This document shows, one piece after another, positions 52,802 through 60,065 of a DNA stretch of 64,000 bases. Position numbers and translations under genes: made by a program. The DNA lies in NCBI GenBank assembly GCA_964635375.1, contig CAZWOU010000001.1, positions 82,440 through 146,439 of the forward strand, in the 5' to 3' direction. Each line of letters begins with the position of its first letter. Within the stretch, counting starts at the first letter, position 1. Below the pieces are notes generated by a model. That model ran no database searches. It was not told the DNA's origin and was given only the letters and a program-made list of their open reading frames with translations. The DNA comes from CAZMNY01 sp964635375. GTDB lineage: Bacteria; Planctomycetota; Planctomycetia; Pirellulales; Pirellulaceae.

Positions 52802-55303
52802 ATGCCAAGCAGGGAAGTAGAAGACGGACAGGCGGGCGAACGACATCGCGTTTGCTTACATCAACCGCACCTTCATCTATTGCTGCAAACGCTGGGGCTC
52901 GATGTCGCGTTTCATCGGGGACGCGGCGCTCAGCTCGTCTACACAGACCCATCTGGCCGCGAGGTTGAGATTCTCGACATGGTCGGGGGCTACGGCGCCG
53001 GTTTGTTTGGCCATGCCAATCCAGTTCTGCTCGACGTTGCCCGCCGCTCGCTCCACGGCCAGCGCCCCGTGTTCGCCCAAGGTTCGTACGGGCTAGCTTC
53101 CCAGCGATTGGCGTTTGAACTGGCCGAGCGGTGTGGCGGCGGATACCACACCGTACTGGCCAATTCCGGGGCCGAGGCGGTGGAGGCCGCCATGAAGCAC
53201 GCGATTCTGGAAACAGCCGGTTCCACATTTGTCGCCCTGGGCGGTGGCTTTCACGGCAAGACTTTAGGCGCAGTGCAATTGACCGACAACCGCTTCTATC
53301 GCGAGCCGTTTGCGCTGACTGGCATCCGCGTTGTGCGCGTGCCGCCCAACGATTGCGAGGCGCTCAAAGAGGCCTTCAGAAGCGGCGCCGCACTAGGCGG
53401 AATGATCGTCGAGCCGATTCAGGGCGAAGGCGGCGTTATGCCGCTGACTGCTGAGTTTCTTCGGCTAGCATCCGAATTGTGCGCCGCAGCCGCCATCCCT
53501 TTGATCGCGGACGAGTGCCAAACCGGCATGGGTCGTACGGGGCAATTCCTGGCTTGCCAGTCGATGGGCGTGAGGCCGGACTATGTCTTGCTTTCCAAAT
53601 CGTTGGGAGGAGGCATTGCCAAGATCTCAGCGGTCTTGATTGACAACCGCCGTTATCTGACCGAGTTTGAACTGCGGCACAGCAGCACGTTTGCCGGCGA
53701 CGGGTTATCCAGCGAGATCGCGCTCGCCGCGTTAAAGTTGCTGACCCCGGAATCACTTGCACGAATCCGCAGCCAAGGTGAGTTTGCACTGGACCGACTG
53801 CGAAGCCTGGCGGCGGACTATCCGGCCGCGATTGCCGATGTACGAGGCGCTGGCCTCATGTTGGGAATTCAGTTTCGGCCTCAATTCGATTCAGCAAGCT
53901 TTCTGCTCCGGCTGTTCTCCTCAAAGAACGAATTAGTGCAAGCCGTTGCGGGATACCTGTTTCATCGACATCGCATTCGCGCGGCGCCGACATTGAGCGA
54001 GCCTTGGGTGCTGCGTTTGCAGCCTTCGATGCAAGTCGGCGAAACGGACTGGCTGCGACTGGCCAACGCGGTCAAGGATGTTTGCGGGAAGCTCGACAGG
54101 GCCGACGCAGGCGGGTTAACCGACTATGTGGTCGATCGAACCGGCGATCAGAGCGCAACGGAATTGCTCCGCGCCGAAGGCAAACCAATCGCCTTCACTG
54201 GCGCCGACGCCTCGACGCTCTCACCAACCAATTCAACGCGCCGCGTGGCCTGGCTCTGCCATATGATCGACGCCAACGATATGATTCAGCAGGAGCCAAA
54301 GAACAGTTTTCTCGGCTTTGAAATGGCGGAGCAATATTTGGCATGCTGGAGCCCACTTGCCACTCCCGTCGTGATGAACACAGTCGATGTCCAATCGGCT
54401 CATGGCGAGACGATTTGCTTCTGTCCGATCATGTTGCCGGTCACGTCTCGACAGATGAAGCGGTGGTTGGACCGCCGGCAGTTCTCTCTGTGCCGCGCTT
54501 TGGTTGAGCAGGGAGTTGCAACGGCCAGGCACCTCGGCTGCCAGCTTGCCGCGCTGGGGCAGTACACATCGATCGTGACTCAAGCGGGCCGCAAACTCAA
54601 ACCTGACAGCGCGATCGGCCTGACCTCAGGCAACAGCTATGCAATCGCCCTGGCTCTCGGCGCCATTGACCGAGTGATTTCCGAGCGAGGGCTGGATCGT
54701 TCTCAGCTCGTCTTAGGCATCGCTGGTGGGGCGGGCAATATTGGACGGGCTTGCGGCGAAATCCTGGCCGAGCAGTATCGAGCCGTCGTGTTAGCTGGAC
54801 GGTCACGTTCCTCAGTTCGGCTTCAACGCTACGCCAAACGATTGCCACGAGCTCTCGCGACAACCGACCTGACCGACCTGAGTCGGGCCCACGTCGTGAT
54901 TTCCGCAACCAACGCAGCGTCGCCGCCGTTGGGCTCGGAGCACCTCGCTCCCAACGCGATCGTCTGCGACTTGTCTGTACCGCCGAGCCTTACGGCAGCG
55001 ACGATCGCCGAGCGTCCTGATCTGAAAGTGATTCAGGGTGGTATCGCCCGTCTGCCGAACCGCGAGGACCTGGGGATCGCCAGTTTCCCGCTTCAACGCG
55101 GGTTGGCGTTTGGCTGTATGGCGGAGGGTATGTTGTTGGGATTTGAGAACATCAGGAGCTGCGAATTCACCGGTCGACTTCGATCAGAGCATGTTCGACG
55201 GGTCGCCGCGATGGCCGAACGGCACGGTTTTCAGTTGGCGGATGTTGACTGCGGTCAATGGGAAGGCGCCCACGCCTCGGAGACCCAGAATGCCGCAAAC
55301 TGA
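52802..55303 (+). CDS. Class III aminotransferase fused to an acyl-ACP reductase (AAR)-like domain
   Basis: 833 residues, two enzymes in one chain. N-terminal part (about 25-430): PLP fold-type I aminotransferase of class III, with NSGAEAVEAAMKHA, the cofactor-Asp motif ADECQTGMGRTG (Asp about 237) and the Schiff-base Lys in LLSKSLGGG (Lys about 266). C-terminal part (about 480-812) parallels cyanobacterial long-chain acyl-ACP reductase: LGCQLAALGQYTSIV, LTSGNSYAIALAL, a Rossmann motif GIAGGAGNIG (about 639-648), IQGGIARL, and FGCMAEGMLLGFEN, whose Cys (about 772) aligns with the acylated Cys of AAR. Predicted: acyl thioester to aldehyde, then aldehyde to amine. ATG 52802 has AAGGAT upstream. 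The last 14 bases overlap the next gene. Confidence 0.75.
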   Translation: MPSREVEDGQAGERHRVCLHQPHLHLLLQTLGLDVAFHRGRGAQLVYTDPSGREVEILDMVGGYGAGLFGHANPVLLDVARRSLHGQRPVFAQGSYGLASQRLAFELAERCGGGYHTVLANSGAEAVEAAMKHAILETAGSTFVALGGGFHGKTLGAVQLTDNRFYREPFALTGIRVVRVPPNDCEALKEAFRSGAALGGMIVEPIQGEGGVMPLTAEFLRLASELCAAAAIPLIADECQTGMGRTGQFLACQSMGVRPDYVLLSKSLGGGIAKISAVLIDNRRYLTEFELRHSSTFAGDGLSSEIALAALKLLTPESLARIRSQGEFALDRLRSLAADYPAAIADVRGAGLMLGIQFRPQFDSASFLLRLFSSKNELVQAVAGYLFHRHRIRAAPTLSEPWVLRLQPSMQVGETDWLRLANAVKDVCGKLDRADAGGLTDYVVDRTGDQSATELLRAEGKPIAFTGADASTLSPTNSTRRVAWLCHMIDANDMIQQEPKNSFLGFEMAEQYLACWSPLATPVVMNTVDVQSAHGETICFCPIMLPVTSRQMKRWLDRRQFSLCRALVEQGVATARHLGCQLAALGQYTSIVTQAGRKLKPDSAIGLTSGNSYAIALALGAIDRVISERGLDRSQLVLGIAGGAGNIGRACGEILAEQYRAVVLAGRSRSSVRLQRYAKRLPRALATTDLTDLSRAHVVISATNAASPPLGSEHLAPNAIVCDLSVPPSLTAATIAERPDLKVIQGGIARLPNREDLGIASFPLQRGLAFGCMAEGMLLGFENIRSCEFTGRLRSEHVRRVAAMAERHGFQLADVDCGQWEGAHASETQNAAN

Positions 55304-57428
55304 ACTATCCCGGTGGCCCTTGGTTGGCGGCAAGGCTGACGGCCTGCTGAGGATTCAAGCAGCAGGCCTGTCCACGCCGGACTTCGAAGTGTCGCCGCCC
55401 GACTTGGCTGCCGCCGCGGCGCGACTGGGATGGCCACTCGCCGTTCGCTCGTCCGCTTCGCTTGAGGATGGCCAGCGCGACTCCTTTGCCGGGCAATTCG
55501 AGTCGTTCCTGAATATCAATTCGATCGGCCAACTTAAGCGAGCCGTGCAACAATGTCGCGAGTCGGTGAACTCAGCTGAGCTCGCGTCGTATTGTCAACA
55601 GAGGCATATTGATACGGCGAAACTTCATCTTCACGTTATCGTTCAGAGAATGATACAGCCCGAGTTGGCAGGCGTGGCCTTCAGCGTCAACCCCGTCACC
55701 GGCGCCAACGAAGTCTTCATCGAAGCGGTTGAGGGTTTGGCGGACAAGCTCTTGGCCGGCGCCCAGTCGCCTTTGCCGCCCGGTCACAGACTCGTCAGAA
55801 AGTGGCTTCCGCAAATCGAGGCGGTCGTGGGGAAGCTGCAGGCATGGTTCGGTCAACCGCAAGACGTCGAGTTCGCGATCCAAGACGGCAAACTTTGGGT
55901 CTTGCAAACACGGCCAATCACCCGAATCAGTTTCTCGCCGGGCGAAGGTCATTGGACCAATGCCGATTTTCGAGACGGGGGTGTTTCTTCGACCGTCTGC
56001 TCGCCGCTGATGAGTTCCTTGTACCGCTGGATTTGGGACTGCTCACTCAAGTCATCGCTGCGTGAGATTCGTTTGTTTCGAGGCGACTTCGAAGCCAGCA
56101 GAAACTTCTTCGCCAGACCGTATTGGAATCTGGGTGAAGTCAAGCGGTGTATGCAAAGCGTTCCTGGCTATGTTGAACGAGAATTTGATAGGGACCTCGG
56201 CGTGCGCGCCGCATACCAAGGCGATGGACAGCGAACTCCAACGACGCTGCGAACCGTGTTGCGCGCTCTGCCGACGGTTTGGGGCATACGCCAATTCTTC
56301 TCGCGGCAGAAAGCCACGGGAGAACGTCTCTTGTCTGGCGAGTGGAACGCAATCCGCCGACTCTACGAGGGCCGGAAGTTCAGCGACGAGCTTTTGGACA
56401 CGCTGTTCAAACGGGACTACTTCTTCATTGAGAGCCAGTATTTCCGAACGGTCTTCGCCGTTTCTCTGGCCAAACTCGATTTCACGATGTCGTTTCCCCA
56501 CCTCGACTACCAATCGCTCGTCAGCGGCCTTGCGGAGTTGAGCCACATGGCGCCGCAGCGGCGAATCGAAGAAATGCGGGAACGGGGCGAAGTGGATGTC
56601 GAGGCGCTAATGAAAGAGTTTCGACATCACTGTCGTTGGGGCGTCGATGTAATCCACCCGCGCTGGGACGAAGATCCTGAGTTCGTTGCTTCCCTCGTTG
56701 AACAAACGCCTGCCGCGACGTCACGCGTCGAAGCTCACGAGACGGCTCGAACCCTCCACGAATCAGCGAGGCGGGAGGCCTTGTCCGATCTGTCAAGAGG
56801 ACGACGTCGCAGCTTCTCCAGCAAACTCAGGCGATTGCGGCAGTTTGTTTGGCTGCGAGAGGAGCTTCGCAACATCTCCAACGAAATGTACCATCTGCTG
56901 CGGCGAGGCGTGAAGGAGATCGCCGAACAGAGGTTCCTGGGCGATGACATCTTCTTCATGACTTGGCAGCAGATCCGGTCTGACGATCGTGCTGAAATCG
57001 ACCGTCAACGGTCCGAGTATGAAGGGTATCGGCATTTCAAGGCGCCAAACGAGGTTGGCCTTCCGCAGCTTCAAGGCGAAAAGTACGACGAGGCGAACGG
57101 CTTGCAAGACAGCTGGAAGGGCATCGGCGCCAGCCATGGAAGGCTGACTGGCAAGGCCCAGGTTGCCCACACAGTCGAGCAGGCGATGCAAGTCGAGCCG
57201 GGGGCAATTCTGATTTGCCCATTCACAGAACCAGGCTGGACGCCAGCACTCGCACGCGTTGGCGCTGTCGTCACCGAGACCGGCGGCTTGCTCTCTCACG
57301 CAGCCGTGATTTGTCGGGAATTCGGTGTGCCCGCGGTGCTTGCCGTCGAACACGCGACATCTATCATCCCCGACGGAGCTCGCCTTGCCGTTGACGGGTC
57401 CACGGGCCGGATTAAGCGTGCGGTATGA
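55290..57428 (+). CDS. Dikinase of PEP-synthase/rifampin-phosphotransferase type (first copy)
   Basis: 712 residues with the two-ended architecture of ATP-dependent dikinases: ATP-grasp-like nucleotide domain at about 5-215 (VGGKADGLL, RSSASLEDGQRDSFAGQFES, DVEFAIQDGKLWVLQTRPI) and a swivelling phosphohistidine domain at the C terminus (TETGGLLSHAAVI, His about 670). The PEP/pyruvate barrel of true PEP synthase is absent. The 450-residue middle is helical and unassigned, in the position where rifampin phosphotransferase binds its substrate. So it probably uses ATP to phosphorylate an unknown alcohol via a phospho-His. ATG 55290 has GGAG 7 bases upstream. Overlaps the fusion gene by 14 bases and the convergent acyltransferase by 17. 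Confidence 0.75.
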   Translation: MPQTELSRWPLVGGKADGLLRIQAAGLSTPDFEVSPPDLAAAAARLGWPLAVRSSASLEDGQRDSFAGQFESFLNINSIGQLKRAVQQCRESVNSAELASYCQQRHIDTAKLHLHVIVQRMIQPELAGVAFSVNPVTGANEVFIEAVEGLADKLLAGAQSPLPPGHRLVRKWLPQIEAVVGKLQAWFGQPQDVEFAIQDGKLWVLQTRPITRISFSPGEGHWTNADFRDGGVSSTVCSPLMSSLYRWIWDCSLKSSLREIRLFRGDFEASRNFFARPYWNLGEVKRCMQSVPGYVEREFDRDLGVRAAYQGDGQRTPTTLRTVLRALPTVWGIRQFFSRQKATGERLLSGEWNAIRRLYEGRKFSDELLDTLFKRDYFFIESQYFRTVFAVSLAKLDFTMSFPHLDYQSLVSGLAELSHMAPQRRIEEMRERGEVDVEALMKEFRHHCRWGVDVIHPRWDEDPEFVASLVEQTPAATSRVEAHETARTLHESARREALSDLSRGRRRSFSSKLRRLRQFVWLREELRNISNEMYHLLRRGVKEIAEQRFLGDDIFFMTWQQIRSDDRAEIDRQRSEYEGYRHFKAPNEVGLPQLQGEKYDEANGLQDSWKGIGASHGRLTGKAQVAHTVEQAMQVEPGAILICPFTEPGWTPALARVGAVVTETGGLLSHAAVICREFGVPAVLAVEHATSIIPDGARLAVDGSTGRIKRAV

Positions 57429-58281
57429 GGCACCGGCTCGCCAGCTCTTGATACGTCGAGTCTCCTAACTCTCGCTCCCACTCGAAATACATGTCCCGCA
57501 CAGAGTCTCGGTTCTCCTCTAAGTCGTCCAATCGCCATGCCCGCGTATCGATCGGCGGGCGGTAATAAACGTCAACCGTACCGGGCCGAACATCAAGGTC
57601 CGTATTGTGGGACCAGGGCCCCGGGTCCACGATTGTCGGGATGCGAATATAGATCGGCTGAATGGGGGCGACGAGATTGGTCGCCAAGTGAAAAGCCCCC
57701 TTGTTGAAACAGCCGATTTGCTGCCCTTCCGGCGTCAAGAATACCGAGTCGCCCGTCGTCCGCAAGACTCGCTCGGCCCGCTGGAAAATCCGCGTGCGCG
57801 CGGCCGGATACCTCTGGGGCTTAGTCCAGAATGTACCGATCAAATACGCCACCAAACCGAGCGGCAAGATAGCGCGCAAGAATCCGCTGAGAAAATATCG
57901 TGTACGCGGCAAACCAAGCGCAATCAAGACAAGCACGTCAAGCGACGACGTGTGGTTAGATACATAGACCGTCTGGTGCTTGGCGTAAGCAAAGTCTCGG
58001 TGCTCGACTATCCTAACGCCAAAGCACCAAAGGGCCAGCCGCGACATCCGCTTCGCCAGCACTTCGGCGCAGAAACGGCGAGTCCGAAACAGGGTCAAGC
58101 AGGAAACCAGTAGCATTCCCATCGCACCAAAGACGAGAATCAAGACGCAGCAAGACAGACAAGCCAACTTGCGGATGTACTGGCCACGAGTCAGTTGCTC
58201 CCGCGGGCTGCGGACATCGCGTCGTCCGCCGGCATCGCTTTTGGCGTCGCGAGTTGCTGTGTCGATCTGGGATTCAATCAT
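57412..58281 (-). CDS. PlsC-type 1-acylglycerol-phosphate acyltransferase-like protein
   Basis: 289 residues, membrane-associated. A long polar N terminus precedes one or two hydrophobic segments (about 36-66, CVLILVFGAMGMLLVSCLTL), then the acyltransferase domain with the catalytic SNHTSSLDVLVL (the His-x4-Asp box, HTSSLD), and the substrate site FLTPEGQQIG (Pro-Glu-Gly in place of the EGTRS). AGPAT enzymes transfer acyl groups to lysophosphatidate; the acceptor here could be another alcohol. ATG 58281 overlaps the stop of the methyltransferase gene by four bases (ATGA), so they are coupled. The 3' end overlaps the convergent dikinase gene by 17 bases. Confidence 0.82.
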   Translation of the reverse strand: MIESQIDTATRDAKSDAGGRRDVRSPREQLTRGQYIRKLACLSCCVLILVFGAMGMLLVSCLTLFRTRRFCAEVLAKRMSRLALWCFGVRIVEHRDFAYAKHQTVYVSNHTSSLDVLVLIALGLPRTRYFLSGFLRAILPLGLVAYLIGTFWTKPQRYPAARTRIFQRAERVLRTTGDSVFLTPEGQQIGCFNKGAFHLATNLVAPIQPIYIRIPTIVDPGPWSHNTDLDVRPGTVDVYYRPPIDTRAWRLDDLEENRDSVRDMYFEWERELGDSTYQELASRCLIPHA

Positions 58282-59273
58282 CTTGGCTTCCCTGGTCCCA
58301 TGGCTGCGGCATCCTTTCTCCTGCAAACCACTGTCTGCATCGCCAGATTCAACTGCCGTTCAAAGAGCAGCACCGGCGACAGTAACAGTTGTCCGATAAA
58401 GTACGGATAGATCGCTCGTTGAAGATTCAGCCCCCTCCCTTTGAGCCACTTGAATGCGGCCCCCGCAAACAAATAGAAGTAGGCGGGAAACGCACCATAG
58501 GGCAGGTATTCGACCACTTCCAGCCCAGCTCGCTCAACGACATCAAGCAACGTTCGTTTGCTGTACAAGACCGTGTGCTGGGGCGCCTGCAGGCCTGGCC
58601 AACGCTCGCCATACATCCGATACGTGAGGCAATCGAGTCGAGGGACTTCGATCACCAAACGCCCGTTCGGCTTGATCACACGCTGGGCCATCTCCAGTGT
58701 GCGAAACGGATCATAATCGTGTTCCAGAAAGTGCCACATGGTTAGCAGGTCGAAGTAGTCCTCCGGAAGATCTTGTTCGTAGAACAGCCCGCAATGGTGC
58801 TGCACGTTGTCAAAATATGGGAGATGAGTCAGATCCTTGAAGTCAACTCCCGTCGCCTCAACCTGCAATCGCTTGCGCATTCGCTGCAAGAACGTTCCCG
58901 ATCCACAGCCAATATCCAAGATGCGATCGCCTTCGCCCAAATCAATAAAACGGCGAACTAACTTCTCCTTCTCTCGATCATGCCTCTCCATCGCCATTTC
59001 GTAGAACCAAGTCAGCAGACCCCAGTTTGTCTTCTTGCGGTGCGATATGTACTCGTCATCGTAATAAGCGCCGATGTGATCGAGGCTCAATCGAGGTGTT
59101 TGGTAGGCCAGCCCACAACCGTTGCAGGTGACGAAACGAAAGCTGCCTGGCTTGCCAGTCAGATCGTCCTGGGCGACGACGAGATCCGAACAGTCCTCGC
59201 TGCCACAGTAATAACATGGCACCGACTCGAATTGTCTCTTGTCCGGCGGAGCGATAACGGCAGATGGGTCCAT
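58278..59273 (-). CDS. SAM-dependent methyltransferase with N-terminal zinc-ribbon
   Basis: 331 residues. The N terminus has two Cys pairs (PCYYCGSEDCSD, then TCNGCGLAY) that form a putative zinc ribbon of the kind seen before Methyltransf_23 domains. The class I fold follows: motif I RILDIGCGSGTFLQRM near residue 117, GVDFKD, and LTMWHFLEHDYDPF for the later motif. Hydrophobic C-terminal stretches (FPAYFYLFAGAAFKWL, PYFIGQLLLSPVLLF) suggest membrane contact, fitting a lipid substrate. It ends four bases into the acyltransferase start. Substrate unknown. Confidence 0.78.
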   Translation of the reverse strand: MDPSAVIAPPDKRQFESVPCYYCGSEDCSDLVVAQDDLTGKPGSFRFVTCNGCGLAYQTPRLSLDHIGAYYDDEYISHRKKTNWGLLTWFYEMAMERHDREKEKLVRRFIDLGEGDRILDIGCGSGTFLQRMRKRLQVEATGVDFKDLTHLPYFDNVQHHCGLFYEQDLPEDYFDLLTMWHFLEHDYDPFRTLEMAQRVIKPNGRLVIEVPRLDCLTYRMYGERWPGLQAPQHTVLYSKRTLLDVVERAGLEVVEYLPYGAFPAYFYLFAGAAFKWLKGRGLNLQRAIYPYFIGQLLLSPVLLFERQLNLAMQTVVCRRKDAAAMGPGKPR

Positions 59274-59288
59274 GACAGATCGCTTTCT

Positions 59289-60065
59289 CTAGCGGGCTCT
59301 CTCGTTTGCGCGCGCAGGCGCAACGAATGGTTTGGCCTGTATTTGAACGGGTATGCTCACAGCGGGGGCCTTCACGCGATTGTCTGACTTGGCCGATTCA
59401 CCCCCAATCGAGATCGCCGCGACCACGATGAGCATCAGCAACAACGCAAGACACTCGAGACGAGCCGCCTGCACCGCGACCCGCGTGCGCAGGCAGACGT
59501 CGTGAAGAACTTCATAGACGCAAAGAAACAAGAACACGCTTGAGGCTGCCAGCGCCAGATGAGCACCCATCGCGCCCTCGCTGTGGGCGCCGACGATCAA
59601 GACGATCAGCGGGTACTTGCCGAGCACCAGGTGGTAGTTCAAGGTGGACTGCATGTCGTCGCGACCTCGGTACCAGACGGCCAACATCGCCTCGAACGCG
59701 AGAAGCAGCGCCGCGGCGGGCCAAGGTCGACTCCAAGCCGTGATGCTCAGCGTCAGCGCGAATAGAACGGCGAGCAGCACATAAAACGGGGTGAGCGAAC
59801 TGGCCTGAACAAGCACCCGATCAGGGTGGCGCAGACGATCTGAGATTACGTCAACAAGGTCGTCCCAAAGCCTAAACTGAAGCACCAGTAGGGCAAGCAG
59901 CGTCGCGTCGAGCAGTCCGATTGCATGTCGACTGGGCGGGGCTGCCGACCAACTAGCCAACATCAACAGCACCAGAAGCAACAGCACTGGCGTCGTGATG
60001 AAGCGACTGCTGACATACCTGCCCAATTCGTTAGTCAAGGATTTCAACGACACCGCGTTCTCCAT
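59289..60065 (-). CDS. UbiA-like integral membrane protein (possible prenyltransferase)
   Basis: 258 residues with about seven hydrophobic segments. Near residue 65 the sequence FRLWDDLVDVISDRLRHPDR resembles the Asp-rich NDxxDxxxD motif of UbiA prenyltransferases (three of the Asp residues in the right spacing), and a second region YEVLHDVCLRTR could replace the weaker C-terminal Asp motif. In UbiA enzymes these Asp residues bind Mg and a prenyl diphosphate. The last 35 residues are polar and disordered. ATG 60065 is chosen; it begins 35 bases inside the dikinase gene. Placement between dikinase and methyltransferase genes suggests a lipid-condensing role. Confidence 0.6.
   Translation of the reverse strand: MENAVSLKSLTNELGRYVSSRFITTPVLLLLVLLMLASWSAAPPSRHAIGLLDATLLALLVLQFRLWDDLVDVISDRLRHPDRVLVQASSLTPFYVLLAVLFALTLSITAWSRPWPAAALLLAFEAMLAVWYRGRDDMQSTLNYHLVLGKYPLIVLIVGAHSEGAMGAHLALAASSVFLFLCVYEVLHDVCLRTRVAVQAARLECLALLLMLIVVAAISIGGESAKSDNRVKAPAVSIPVQIQAKPFVAPARANERAR

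Noticed and set aside
55038..55289. Upstream extension of the first dikinase gene
   Set aside because: The frame is open but overlaps the AAR-like domain of the fusion gene; the family N terminus and ribosome site are at 55290.
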